Below are positions 54,063 to 63,178 of a stretch of 64,000 nucleotides of DNA, in pieces. A model generated the notes under the pieces. The model saw only the letters and a program-made list of their open reading frames with translations, was not told the DNA's origin and ran no database searches. Position numbers and translations under genes: made by a program. The stretch is from JBALVT01 sp965262875. GTDB taxonomy: Bacteria; Pseudomonadota; Gammaproteobacteria; Pseudomonadales; Halieaceae. Numbering within the stretch: the first letter of the stretch is position 1; every line of letters begins with the position of its first letter. The stretch is taken from NCBI GenBank assembly GCA_965262875.1, contig OZ253569.1, positions 6,390,946 through 6,454,945 on the forward strand, read 5' to 3'.

Positions 54063-55037
54063 TTACGTTAGTTTACTGATCTTAGCCATGCCAAGAGCGA
54101 CAGGAATGTATGCCAAAATTACCAAATAAGCGCCGTTGCCAGGGCTGTGGTGCAAGAGCCAGGCAATGGGGAAAAGCCACAATATATAGAACAGGAACAG
54201 CAGTATTACGACCCGCTGATGCGAGCCCCAGTACCGGCTAAGCCGCTGGTAACCGTGCTGATTGTGCGCTTGAGTTATTTTTGCCCTGGAAAGCACTCGT
54301 ACAGTTAAAGTCCAGCTTGCATCTCCAATAAAAACAGCCAGGAGAACCGACCAAACGGCGAAACTAACATACCCCTGCACCGCACCGTATCCCGCGAGAC
54401 CGGCCAGGAGAAACCCCATGGGAATACTACCCGCATCACCGAGAAACAGACGTGCGGGAGACCAGTTCCACACCAGGAAACCCAGGGCAGCGGCCGCCAG
54501 AATAAGACAGAACAGGCTATAGCTCGTGGCTTCTGAATGCGTGTTGGCAAAAAAAGCCGCTCCAAGACAAGCCACAACAGACTGTGTCGCCGCGATACCG
54601 TCAATACCGTCCATAAAGTTGTACAGATTGAGAGCCCAGATTATGGCAAACGACAAACACAGCCACTGCAGGAGCCACAAGGCAGAAACTGACCCCGAAT
54701 GGGGGTTCAGTATTACTACAGCACTTGAGATACTGATAAGGGTATACAACAAAAATCGCGTTGAAACAGCCAACCCGCGTACATCGTCTAACACACCGAT
54801 TAGCATCAGGAAGATAGCCGCGAAGAACAGGCAGTTAAGTTCAAAAGCCCAGGATGGCGCCAGAGTGAAGCCCAAGGCAACGGCGAGAAAAAGGGGTACA
54901 CCACCACCGTGCGGCGTAGGTTCGCGGTGCGAGCTTCTCTCATTCGGTCGATCCAGAATTTGCCAGGATTTAGCGAGGCGCAAATAAATGCCACAAGCAG
55001 TGAGGGAAGCTACAAATGTCACCAACAGAATCGTCAA
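54063..55037 (-). CDS. wbpL: WbpL-like glycosyltransferase 4 family protein (324 aa)
   Basis: A polytopic undecaprenyl-phosphate sugar-phosphate transferase of the MraY/WecA group. The catalytic motifs are RSSHREPTPHGGGVPLF and NLYNFMDGIDGIAATQ. Then come ARLFLGDAGSIPMGFLLAG and HNQHGYQRLSR. About ten hydrophobic segments are present. In Pseudomonas WbpL starts O-antigen synthesis on the lipid carrier. It overlaps the epimerase by 4 bp and is followed by wbpM, so the three genes form one unit. Confidence 0.92.
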   Translation of the reverse strand: MTILLVTFVASLTACGIYLRLAKSWQILDRPNERSSHREPTPHGGGVPLFLAVALGFTLAPSWAFELNCLFFAAIFLMLIGVLDDVRGLAVSTRFLLYTLISISSAVVILNPHSGSVSALWLLQWLCLSFAIIWALNLYNFMDGIDGIAATQSVVACLGAAFFANTHSEATSYSLFCLILAAAALGFLVWNWSPARLFLGDAGSIPMGFLLAGLAGYGAVQGYVSFAVWSVLLAVFIGDASWTLTVRVLSRAKITQAHNQHGYQRLSRYWGSHQRVVILLFLFYILWLFPIAWLLHHSPGNGAYLVILAYIPVALGMAKISKLT

Positions 55038-55975
55038 CTGCGTGTTCCAACTGTGCTCATCATTTGCTCAACAACATCCTCGAGCGCAAAAGCCGGACGC
55101 CAGTCTACCGATGCAAGTAACTTTGCATTGCTATAGGTTTCTGACCCAAATATTTTTGCGTATGTCGTACCAAGCTTATTGTTACCTGCCAGGTCTCGCA
55201 GTGCACAACTCCAACGCCAGGTCCATTGTGGCAACCAGTCGCGAGAGGACTCTTTACCCAACGCTCGCCTCATCAGATCGTAGATTTTACCGGCGCTGTA
55301 GGAGTGCCCGTCACATACAATCCAAAGATGGAAACCATCGTGACGCGCCTGAATCAACCGCGCAAGCAATGCCGTCATATCATCGAGAGCGATCATCGAA
55401 CGCCCTCCCATTTCCGGCGGCCGCGGAATGCCGGCGCGCGCAGCTCTGGCCAGAAGAAGAAGATTGCCGGCGGCGTCAGCTCCGTAAATCAGTGCTGGGC
55501 GCAGAACAATGACAGACATTTCACTGCCCTGATAGGCGGCCTTCAAATCCAGTTCGGCGCGGCGCTTAGAGTGGCCGTAGGGGTCGGATGTCCTAACACA
55601 GTGATCTTCGTTTCTAGGGCCTGACTCCAGTGCTGGCCCCATCGCCTTAACACTACTGAGAAAGACGAAGCACTTGACCCCGGCCACTTCCGCAGCCGCG
55701 GCAAGATCAACAGTGGCGCGGTAATTGACAGCTTCATAGGTTGAGGCAGCTTCACTCTGATGGGCGATTCCCCCAAGATGAAACACCACATCTATACCGG
55801 CAAGCCACTGAGACTCTACGCCATGGATTTCCAAGTCGAGGGGCCGAACAGGCTGCCCATTCGCCAACACACCCCCACCGCGACTCGTAGCAATAAAATC
55901 AACGCCCTTTGTATTCAGTCGCTCACACAGCGCTCGTCCGACAAATCCCGTGGCTCCTGTAACAAGGCATTTCAT
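55034..55975 (-). CDS. wbpV: WbpV-like NAD-dependent epimerase/dehydratase (313 aa)
   Basis: Extended SDR enzyme. The cofactor site is CLVTGATGFVGRALCERL, the YxxxK motif lies in SDPYGHSKRRAEL, and FVFLSSVKAMGP supplies the active Ser. It fits WbpV/WbpK, which reduce the 4-keto sugar made by WbpM-type dehydratases. It is the first gene of the O-antigen initiation set, preceded by a terminator for the comEA-like gene. Confidence 0.88.
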   Translation of the reverse strand: MKCLVTGATGFVGRALCERLNTKGVDFIATSRGGGVLANGQPVRPLDLEIHGVESQWLAGIDVVFHLGGIAHQSEAASTYEAVNYRATVDLAAAAEVAGVKCFVFLSSVKAMGPALESGPRNEDHCVRTSDPYGHSKRRAELDLKAAYQGSEMSVIVLRPALIYGADAAGNLLLLARAARAGIPRPPEMGGRSMIALDDMTALLARLIQARHDGFHLWIVCDGHSYSAGKIYDLMRRALGKESSRDWLPQWTWRWSCALRDLAGNNKLGTTYAKIFGSETYSNAKLLASVDWRPAFALEDVVEQMMSTVGTRS

Positions 55976-55997
55976 CTATTGGATTCGTCTTCTGCAA

Positions 55998-56020
55998 TAA
56001 AAAAGGGGCCGAAGCCCCTC
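55998..56020 (-). terminator. Rho-independent terminator after the comEA-like gene
   Basis: On the minus strand GGGGCTTCGGCCCC is followed by TTTTTT. It lies just past the stop at 56041, so it ends the comEA-like transcript before the wbpV start at 55975. Confidence 0.9.
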
Positions 56021-56040
56021 ATGATACGGAAGCGGTCATC

Positions 56041-56406
56041 TTATTCCAGTGTTAATAAAGCTCGGTTTTTTTCAATGGTTGAGGGCCCTATCCCTTTTAC
56101 TTCTTCCAATTCATTGACAGAGGCAAAGGGACCATAGGTTTCCCGATAACGTATAATTTCTTGCGCCCGACTTAGGCCCACCCCCTTAAGACTTGCTGCG
56201 AGGGTCTGCGCGTCGGCATTGTTGATGTTGACACTCGTCACCGCCGCCGCTGGCGCCGGGTCTTTAGCCTGTACATCCGTACTGGTCAGAACAGGATTTA
56301 ACCCCAACAACAGTGCAAACCCGAGGGCGCCAAGTAGTGCGCTAGCGCGCCGCGAATTTGTTGTTAATGCGTGCCATTGAGGCTTCTTAATAGTTGAATC
56401 ATTCAT
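56041..56406 (-). CDS. ComEA-like helix-hairpin-helix protein (121 aa)
   Basis: An N-terminal export segment (RRASALLGALGFALLLGLNP) is followed by a helix-hairpin-helix domain. This has VNINNADAQTLAASLKGVGL, SRAQEIIRYRETYGPFASVN and EEVKGIGPSTIEKNR. Such proteins bind DNA in the periplasm; ComEA is needed for uptake in competent bacteria. The start at 56406 (MNDSTIKKPQ) is preferred to a longer frame to 56493. In Pseudomonas a similar gene also lies next to wbpM. Confidence 0.9.
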   Translation of the reverse strand: MNDSTIKKPQWHALTTNSRRASALLGALGFALLLGLNPVLTSTDVQAKDPAPAAAVTSVNINNADAQTLAASLKGVGLSRAQEIIRYRETYGPFASVNELEEVKGIGPSTIEKNRALLTLE

Positions 56407-56510
56407 GATGTAATCTCCATTTATTGACAATGCGTCCATGCATTCATCCGTATCGAAGATCAGTCTAGCAAGCCATTGCCCACTCGCAAGCAAACTGCCC
56501 GAATTTGATC

Positions 56511-57209
56511 TTATTCTGCCTCGGCGAGCTCTTTATGGATTTGTTCGAGCGCATTCGGAGGGTTGACGGCTCCTGTGATGGAGCGTCCGATCACCAGATA
56601 ATCAGAGCCATTTCTAATCGCCTGAGCCGGTGTAACAACGCGCCGCTGATCACCGCTACGCTCTCCCGCCATTCGAATGCCTGGAGTAACAAGAGAAAAA
56701 TCCGCACCTCTTTCCCGCCTCAGCAACTGCGATTCTTGTGCGGAACACACTACGCCATCGAGGCCGCTCTCTTGGGCCAGAGCTGCCAATCGAGATGCTC
56801 GCTGCACTAACGTTTCGGTGTAACCAAGCTCAATCAAATCTTCCCCGGACATACTCGTGAGCACCGTAACTCCAATCAACAGCGGTTTTTGCGCAAAGCT
56901 CTGCAAGGCCTCAGAGGCGGCTTCCATCATCCTGCGCCCACCTCCGGCGTGCACATTGACCATCCAAACTCCCAATTCCGCCGCGGCTCTAACAGCCCCA
57001 GCGACCGTATTGGGAATGTCGTGGTATTTTAAATCCAGGAAAATTTCGAAACCTCTCGACTGTAGATTTTCTACAAGGCCGGGGCCACAGCGAGTAAACA
57101 ACTCTTTGCCCACTTTCAACCGACATCGATCTGGAGAAAGCTGGGAGACCAACTCCAGTACAGGACCTTCGTCGGGATAGTCCAGTGCGACCACTACAGG
57201 TGAATTCAT
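56511..57209 (-). CDS. pyrF: Orotidine 5'-phosphate decarboxylase (232 aa)
   Basis: Last step of UMP synthesis: decarboxylation of OMP. The start ALDYPDEGPVLELV and the catalytic motif LDLKYHDIPNTVAGAV (DxKxxDIP) are clear, with VTPGIRMAG as the phosphate loop. Length normal. It overlaps lapB by 4 bp (ATGA), the common order in gammaproteobacteria. Confidence 0.97.
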   Translation of the reverse strand: MNSPVVVALDYPDEGPVLELVSQLSPDRCRLKVGKELFTRCGPGLVENLQSRGFEIFLDLKYHDIPNTVAGAVRAAAELGVWMVNVHAGGGRRMMEAASEALQSFAQKPLLIGVTVLTSMSGEDLIELGYTETLVQRASRLAALAQESGLDGVVCSAQESQLLRRERGADFSLVTPGIRMAGERSGDQRRVVTPAQAIRNGSDYLVIGRSITGAVNPPNALEQIHKELAEAE

Positions 57210-58450
57210 TCTAGCTCCAAGCTTTGGGAGGCGGGTGTTTTAGTATGATCGGCCGATTTTATCGGTTTCATCGAACCCCAGTATTTACAGCCAGGACAAA
57301 ACCAGTGCAGTTGCTGGCCTGAAAAACCGCAGTGCTCGCATCGATACGCAGGGCGCTCGGTAACAAGCCGTGTAACCAGTACTTGCAGCAGATCCAGGTT
57401 GTCCTTCGCTGGCCCCTCGGTAACTTCGAGCTGCAAATGGATAAGCTTGGCCAGTCCCCGCAGTGAAGGCTGATCAGCAAGACGGCCGGACAAAAATTCT
57501 GCTGCAGCCTCTTTACCTCCTGCATCGCAAATATCTTCGGCAACTGCGAGTAACAAATTTGGCGAGGGGTCGGAGCCGAGGCAATCTTCGAGAAATTCTT
57601 TTAAAGCTCTCTCATCGCCAATTTCGCGATAGCATTTTCGTAGAAGTGAAATGGTCTCGGGCAAAAAATCGGGGTCTTGCTGTCTAACTTTGCGCAGGGC
57701 TTTGATCGCCTGCTTGAAACGCCCCGCCCCATATTCCACTCCACCAAGCATGATAGACGCTCGTACGCATCGCTTGTCCTGACTTAGGGCCTTTTCCAAC
57801 AAACCGCGAGCGCCCTGCAACTCACCCGCCACCAGCTTTTCTTCCGCCAGTTCACAAAAGAAGTGGGCTCTTGCAACAGTCACCTGGCGGGCACGCCCAT
57901 TGTTAAACTCGGAATTTTTTTTGCCACCCAACAATGTTTTCCGCGGCAAAAAATCGCCAGACACTTCGATGGCACGCTGCCACTCGCGCTCACTTTGGTA
58001 AATCTCCAGTAGGTAACGGCGGCTGGCATCCCGTTGCTCGGCAGATTCATCCACCAGGCTGAGCAGTAAGCTTTCCGCCCGATCGAGCAGTCCTGCACTA
58101 ATGTAATCTCTGGCCAATTCCAGATGAGCCTGATGGATTTGTGTGCGCGGCAGACTTGGCCGGGCCAACAGGTTTTGATGTACTCGTATGGCGCGTTCCA
58201 CTTCGCCGCGCTTGCGCAGGAGGTTTCCGAGCGCAAGATGGGTCTCTATGGTTTCGCTGTTTACCTCAAGCGCATCAATGAAGGAGTCAATGGCGCCGTC
58301 GGGGCGACCCTCCAGCAAGTAGTTCAAACCCTTGTAGTAATCACTCGTGAGTTCGGTACCCCTCGATGCCAGTGTGGAGCTGCGGCGACCCATTAACCAA
58401 CCAATGGCAATAGCCGCGAAAAGTAGTAAAAATATCAGTAAATCATTCAA
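57206..58450 (-). CDS. lapB: LapB (YciM) lipopolysaccharide assembly protein (414 aa)
   Basis: An N-terminal membrane anchor (LLIFLLLFAAIAIGWLMGRR) precedes tetratricopeptide repeats (for example YLLEGRPDGAIDSFIDALEV). The C-terminus is a rubredoxin-like zinc ribbon: YRCEHCGFSGQQ and WFCPGCKYWGS. LapB in E. coli steers FtsH to degrade LpxC and so controls LPS synthesis. It overlaps lapA by 8 bp and pyrF by 4 bp. Frame intact. Confidence 0.96.
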   Translation of the reverse strand: MNDLLIFLLLFAAIAIGWLMGRRSSTLASRGTELTSDYYKGLNYLLEGRPDGAIDSFIDALEVNSETIETHLALGNLLRKRGEVERAIRVHQNLLARPSLPRTQIHQAHLELARDYISAGLLDRAESLLLSLVDESAEQRDASRRYLLEIYQSEREWQRAIEVSGDFLPRKTLLGGKKNSEFNNGRARQVTVARAHFFCELAEEKLVAGELQGARGLLEKALSQDKRCVRASIMLGGVEYGAGRFKQAIKALRKVRQQDPDFLPETISLLRKCYREIGDERALKEFLEDCLGSDPSPNLLLAVAEDICDAGGKEAAAEFLSGRLADQPSLRGLAKLIHLQLEVTEGPAKDNLDLLQVLVTRLVTERPAYRCEHCGFSGQQLHWFCPGCKYWGSMKPIKSADHTKTPASQSLELE

Positions 58451-58748
58451 CAGCTTTTAGCCCGGTGTTTCGCAGCTTATCGAGTTCTAAATTAGCCTTG
58501 GTAGCTTTCTTGTTCGCACCGCGCAATGCTGTGCGCAAACTCACGACAATACCCATGGCGGTCAGCATACCGACGATACCACCGGCTGCAAAAGCCGCCA
58601 GAATCCAAAGGGCCAGGCTTTTCTCCGCAAAAGTGTAAACCAGCATATCAAGTGGAACCAGCACGGTGTTTTGCAGCGCAAACAACACTCCAACCGCGAC
58701 AGTAGCCAAAATGATGAGAACAGTAATGAGTTTGCGAAGTAAGTTCAT
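58443..58748 (-). CDS. lapA: LapA-type DUF1049 membrane protein (101 aa)
   Basis: Two membrane helices: LITVLIILATVAVGVLFALQ and LALWILAAFAAGGIVGML. The stretch LQNTVLVPLDMLVYTF is typical of the family. A coiled C-terminal tail (LRGANKKATKANLELDKL) follows. ATG 58748 is the usual start; a longer frame to 58856 runs through a terminator region. In E. coli, lapA-lapB form the same pair. Confidence 0.94.
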   Translation of the reverse strand: MNLLRKLITVLIILATVAVGVLFALQNTVLVPLDMLVYTFAEKSLALWILAAFAAGGIVGMLTAMGIVVSLRTALRGANKKATKANLELDKLRNTGLKAVE

Positions 58749-58828
58749 GGTGGCTTCCAATTTGCAGACGCAGTGGTCAATAATCCAGTTGGTTGGGTGT
58801 CGAGGTATCGACTCGCTCGACCACCTAT

Positions 58829-58863
58829 AAAAAAAGCGGTGTGATCTTGCGATCATACCGCTT
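58829..58863 (-). terminator. Rho-independent terminator after ihfB
   Basis: On the minus strand AGCGGTATGATC and GATCACACCGCT form the stem, followed by seven T. It lies between ihfB and lapA and should end the ihfB transcript. Confidence 0.88.
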
Positions 58864-58882
58864 CAGGTTTTCCGGGCAACTT

Positions 58883-59179
58883 TTACAGGCCGGCATTTAG
58901 CCCAATATTCACCCTTTCACGAAGCTCTTTTCCAGGTTTGAAATGTGGCACGTATTTACCGGTCAACTCAACGGAATCGCCAGTTTTGGGGTTGCGCCCT
59001 CGCCGGGGCTCTCTGTAGTGCAGAGAAAAACTGCCAAATCCGCGGATTTCAATTCTCTCTCCGGTGGAGAGGGCTTGGGACATCTGCTCGAGTATGGTTT
59101 TTATCGCCAACTCGACATCCTTGGACGACAGTTGGGTCTGACTGGCTGCGATCAGCTCAATCAATTCACTTTTGGTCAT
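58883..59179 (-). CDS. ihfB: Integration host factor beta subunit (98 aa)
   Basis: DNA-bending nucleoid protein. The start TKSELIELIAASQTQLSSKD and the arm region FGSFSLHYREPRRGRNPKTG, with the Pro of the beta arm, are diagnostic. The C-terminus is VPHFKPGKELRERVN. Normal length. It follows rpsA as in most gammaproteobacteria. Confidence 0.97.
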   Translation of the reverse strand: MTKSELIELIAASQTQLSSKDVELAIKTILEQMSQALSTGERIEIRGFGSFSLHYREPRRGRNPKTGDSVELTGKYVPHFKPGKELRERVNIGLNAGL

Positions 59180-59277
59180 GGCGCCTCCAGTGCATGGCTC
59201 AATTATTATCGGGGTATTTCTTAGTTACCCATATTGTGAACGTATGCCGCAAATTGCGCAAGTCCTTGTTTTTAACC

Positions 59278-59307
59278 AAAAAAGGACCCGCCGAGGCGAG
59301 TCCTTTT
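59278..59307 (-). terminator. Rho-independent terminator after rpsA
   Basis: On the minus strand GGACTCGCC and GGCGGGTCC pair, preceded by AAAA and followed by TTTTTT. It lies about 30 bp after the rpsA stop. Confidence 0.88.
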
Positions 59308-59336
59308 CGAGTACAGCGATAGTTGAAAGCGTAAGC

Positions 59337-61013
59337 TTACTTGTCTTCCATCTTCGCCTTGATCAAGTCACCGATGGTGCCAGGCGACGCCGAGGCAACT
59401 TCCTTCTCCTTCAGAGACTGGACGGCTTCTTTCTCGTCATCAAAGTCTTTCGCTTTGATAGACAGCGCCAAACCGCGATTCTTGCGATCGACCGAGATAA
59501 TCTTGGCCTCTACAGAATCACCGACTTTGTAGGAGTTACGCGCATCTTCAACCTTCTCACGACTGATGTCAGAAGACTTCAAGATACCCTCAACTTCCTC
59601 AGCCAGCTTGATGGTGACAGATTTGGCATCTACCTCTGTTACTTCGCCAGTTACAATCGCGCCGCGATCGTTTTCAGCAACGTAGTTTGAGAAGGGATCG
59701 TCTTCCAGCTGCTTAACGCCCAGAGAAATGCGCTCGCGCTCAGAATCGATCGACAGGATCACAGTTTCAATCTCGTCGCCTTTCTTGTAGTTGCGAACCG
59801 CTTCTTCGTCTGTCTCATTCCAGCTGATGTCAGACAAATGCACCAGACCGTCGATGTTACCTTCGAGCCCAATGAAGATACCGAAGTCTGTAATAGACTT
59901 GATGTTGCCAGAGATCTTGTCGCCCTTGGCGTACTGACCGGCAAAAGCATCCCATGGATTTTGCTGACACTGCTTGATACCCAGTGAAATTCGACGACGC
60001 TCTTCGTCAATATCCAGAACCATCACTTCTACTTCGTCGCCCAACTGGACGATCTTGGAAGGATGTACGTTCTTGTTGGTCCAATCCATCTCGGAAACGT
60101 GTACCAGACCTTCAACACCCTCTTCCAGCTCGGCAAAACAACCGTAGTCAGTAAGATTGGTGATACGCGCCTTAACGCGAGTGTTCTCTGGATAACGGCC
60201 CTTGATTTCAACCCAGGGATCTTCACCCAGTTGCTTCAGACCCAGTGATACGCGATTGCGCTCACGATCAAACTTGAGGATCTTGACATCGATTTCCTGG
60301 CCGACTTCTACAATCTCGGAAGGATGCTTGATACGCTTCCAAGCCATATCAGTAATGTGCAGCAGACCGTCAACACCGCCTAAGTCTACGAAAGAACCGT
60401 AGTCAGTCAGGTTCTTAACGATACCCTTAACAGACATACCTTCTTGCAGAGTTTCCAGCAGAGCGTCGCGTTCTACGCTATTGCTCGCTTCCATAACGGC
60501 GCGACGTGATACAACCACGTTGTTTCGCTTTTGATCCAGCTTGATAACTTTGAATTCGAGTTCCTTGCCTTCCAGGTGGATGGTTTCGCGCACAGGGCGA
60601 ATATCGACCAGAGAACCGGGCAGGAATGCGCGGATAGTGTTGATATCAACTGTAAAGCCACCTTTGACCTTGCCGTTGATAATACCGGTAACAACTGCAT
60701 CTTCTTCGTGTGCTGCTTCGAGTTCTTTCCAGGACTCGGCGCGCTTGGCTTTTTCACGTGACAACTTGGTGGCACCAAATCCGTCTTCTACAGATTCCAG
60801 TGCAACCTGAACTTCGTCGCCAATAACCAGAGCACATTCACCAGCGGCATCAAGGAACTCAATGCGGGGAATAACACCTTCAGATTTTAGACCGGCGTGA
60901 ACGGTAACCCATTCACTATCGATGTCGATGACAACTCCGGTTACGATCGAACCGGGAACCATATCGACTGTTTTCAAGCTTTCTTCAAATAACTCAGCGA
61001 AACTTTCGCTCAT
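59337..61013 (-). CDS. rpsA: 30S ribosomal protein S1 (558 aa)
   Basis: Six S1 RNA-binding repeats are visible. Repeats 3 to 6 are marked by YGSFVDLGGVDGLLHITDMA, YGCFAELEEGVEGLVHVSEM, FGIFIGLEGNIDGLVHLSDI and a final less conserved one (VEGILKSSDISRE). The N-terminus SESFAELFEESLKTVDMVPG gives the start at ATG 61013; a longer frame to 61046 is not needed. S1 helps mRNA bind to the 30S subunit. Length normal. Confidence 0.97.
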   Translation of the reverse strand: MSESFAELFEESLKTVDMVPGSIVTGVVIDIDSEWVTVHAGLKSEGVIPRIEFLDAAGECALVIGDEVQVALESVEDGFGATKLSREKAKRAESWKELEAAHEEDAVVTGIINGKVKGGFTVDINTIRAFLPGSLVDIRPVRETIHLEGKELEFKVIKLDQKRNNVVVSRRAVMEASNSVERDALLETLQEGMSVKGIVKNLTDYGSFVDLGGVDGLLHITDMAWKRIKHPSEIVEVGQEIDVKILKFDRERNRVSLGLKQLGEDPWVEIKGRYPENTRVKARITNLTDYGCFAELEEGVEGLVHVSEMDWTNKNVHPSKIVQLGDEVEVMVLDIDEERRRISLGIKQCQQNPWDAFAGQYAKGDKISGNIKSITDFGIFIGLEGNIDGLVHLSDISWNETDEEAVRNYKKGDEIETVILSIDSERERISLGVKQLEDDPFSNYVAENDRGAIVTGEVTEVDAKSVTIKLAEEVEGILKSSDISREKVEDARNSYKVGDSVEAKIISVDRKNRGLALSIKAKDFDDEKEAVQSLKEKEVASASPGTIGDLIKAKMEDK

Positions 61014-61173
61014 TATAAATACCCATTCACAAAATGATGCCAGCAAACGTTCTGCTGTTGCCGCGTCTCCAGCCGACCCGGGTCATCCCAAATTAACTGT
61101 TGGCCCCACCCCGACTGGAATCAGTATGACCAACAGCACTTTTTACTTCCACTTTTTAAGAATTTCGGCGCTT

Positions 61174-61860
61174 TTAGCTAGCACTTAATCCTTTTTCCAC
61201 CACTTTTAGCATAATCTGATCAAATACGATTTCGATCGACTTACCCGTACTATCGACGACAATGGCGTCCTCGGCAGATACCAAAGGAGAGGCTGCCCGG
61301 CTAATATCACGTGCATCCCGCTCCTGGATATCCTCCAGAAGGCGCGGGAGATTAACACTTTCACCTTTTGCAATCAACTGAGCATAGCGCCGCTGGGCGC
61401 GCTCTTGCGCACTGGCAGTCAGAAAAAACTTAAGTGGTGCGCTGGGGAACACAACGGTTCCCATATCGCGGCCGTCTGCTACCAATCCCGGCGATTGAGC
61501 AAATTCACGCTGGCGGTCAAGTAACGCCAAACGAACCTCGGGAATCGAGGCTACTGTGGAGGCACCACGCCCCCCTTCCTCAGTGCGAATCACTCGACTG
61601 ACATCTGTGCCTTTGTAGGCCACCATGACCTCGCCACCAGGAGCACTGACAAAAGACACATCGAGATTCCTCGCCAGTTGCGCTACAGCTGGGTGATCGT
61701 CCCAGCTCACGCCCTCGATAAGACAAGCCTGCCCCACCACTCTATACAGTGCACCACTATCCAGAAATCGCCATCCCAGAGCGTCGGCCAGCAGATAACT
61801 TATGGTTCCTTTACCTGCGCCACTGGGGCCATCGACCGTGATTACCCTGGATTGACTCAC
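61174..61860 (-). CDS. cmk: Cytidylate kinase (228 aa)
   Basis: Phosphorylates CMP and dCMP. The P-loop is VDGPSGAGKGTISYLLADAL, followed by FLDSGALYRVV, DGRDMGTVVFPSAPLKFFLT and the lid part RAQRRYAQLIAKGESVNL. It starts with GTG 61860, 3 bp after the aroA stop, so it is translated in the aroA operon. Normal length. Confidence 0.97.
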   Translation of the reverse strand: MSQSRVITVDGPSGAGKGTISYLLADALGWRFLDSGALYRVVGQACLIEGVSWDDHPAVAQLARNLDVSFVSAPGGEVMVAYKGTDVSRVIRTEEGGRGASTVASIPEVRLALLDRQREFAQSPGLVADGRDMGTVVFPSAPLKFFLTASAQERAQRRYAQLIAKGESVNLPRLLEDIQERDARDISRAASPLVSAEDAIVVDSTGKSIEIVFDQIMLKVVEKGLSAS

Positions 61861-61863
61861 TGC

Positions 61864-63168
61864 TCAGTCTGCCAGCGCTGATATTTGCAGCCCGAGCCCA
61901 CGCGCCAGGGCGTCAAAGCCGGGAAATGAAGTGGCAACATGATCGCAGTCCAGAACCTGAATTTCATGTTCAGAACGCAACGCCGCAATAGCAAAGGCCA
62001 TCGCTATTCGATGATCATGAAAGGTGTGAATATCGCCACCACCCATAACACCACCCTCGATAATGATGCCGTCTTCGAGCACTTCGTTGACAATACCCAG
62101 TGTCGTAAGGCCTTGGGCCATCGCCGCAATTCGGTCGCTCTCTTTGACGCGCAATTCCTTGGCACCGCGCAAAACAGTACGCCCTTGCGCACAAGCAGCG
62201 GCAATGAACAGGACCGGGAATTCATCGATAGCCAGAGGGACCTGATCTGCGGGAATTTCGATTCCCTTTAAAGGCGCGTACCGGACGCGAATATCAGCAA
62301 CGGGCTCACCACCCACTTCCCTCTCATTCTTCAATGCAATATCGGCACCCATCAAAGACAGAATCTTGAGCACTCCGATACGCGTAGGGTTGATTCCGAC
62401 GTGGGTCAACAGCAGGTCAGAACCAGGCGCAATACTCGCGGCGACCAGAAAAAAAGCGGCCGAAGAAATATCCGAAGGCACATCAATATCCATCGCTTCG
62501 AGCTCACCACCACCTTGCAAGCTGGTTTCGCCCGCTTCGCTTTTAACTTCATAGCCAAACCCACGCAACATGCGCTCGGTGTGGTCCCGGGTGGGAGCCG
62601 GTTCTGTGACTGAGGTTTTTCCCTGCGCATAGAGGCCGGCAAGAAGTACGCAGGATTTCACCTGGGCACTGGCCATAGGCAGGTCGTAATGAATACTGTT
62701 CAGAGTTTGCCCGCCGGATACCGATAGAGGCGGACGACCTCCGTCTACACTAGACAATACTGCACCCATTGTCGCCAGAGGGTCCATCACTCTACCCATT
62801 GGGCGTCCGCGAAGAGACTCATCTCCCGTCAGGACACAATCAAATGCCTGCCCTGCCATCAACCCTGCAAGCAGTCGGATACTGGTTCCAGCATTACCCA
62901 AGTCGAGCACATCAGACGGCGCGCTCAAACCATTCACCCCTACACCGTGCACTGTGACCTCGCCGTGACGGGGGCCCTCTATATTCACGCCCATCGCTCG
63001 AAACGCGGCAACAGTAGCAAGAGCATCCTCACCCTCCAAAAACCCACTAATATGGGTTGTACCGCGAGCAAGTGCGCCGAGCATAATGGCCCGATGGGAA
63101 ATGGATTTATCGCCTGGGACTCGAGCATCGCCTGTTATCGAGCCACCGGGCATTACGGTATATTTCAT
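61864..63168 (-). CDS. aroA: 3-phosphoshikimate 1-carboxyvinyltransferase (EPSP synthase, 434 aa)
   Basis: Joins shikimate-3-phosphate with phosphoenolpyruvate. Key motifs are VPGDKSISHRAIMLGALARG, LDLGNAGTSIRLLAGLMAG and AKELRVKESDRIAAMA. ATG 63168 (MKYTVMPGGS) is chosen; the frame is open to 63315 but that part overlaps tyrA. In Pseudomonas the two are fused; here a stop and a 10-bp gap separate them. Frame intact. Confidence 0.97.
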   Translation of the reverse strand: MKYTVMPGGSITGDARVPGDKSISHRAIMLGALARGTTHISGFLEGEDALATVAAFRAMGVNIEGPRHGEVTVHGVGVNGLSAPSDVLDLGNAGTSIRLLAGLMAGQAFDCVLTGDESLRGRPMGRVMDPLATMGAVLSSVDGGRPPLSVSGGQTLNSIHYDLPMASAQVKSCVLLAGLYAQGKTSVTEPAPTRDHTERMLRGFGYEVKSEAGETSLQGGGELEAMDIDVPSDISSAAFFLVAASIAPGSDLLLTHVGINPTRIGVLKILSLMGADIALKNEREVGGEPVADIRVRYAPLKGIEIPADQVPLAIDEFPVLFIAAACAQGRTVLRGAKELRVKESDRIAAMAQGLTTLGIVNEVLEDGIIIEGGVMGGGDIHTFHDHRIAMAFAIAALRSEHEIQVLDCDHVATSFPGFDALARGLGLQISALAD

Positions 63169-63178
63169 AGTTGTTCTC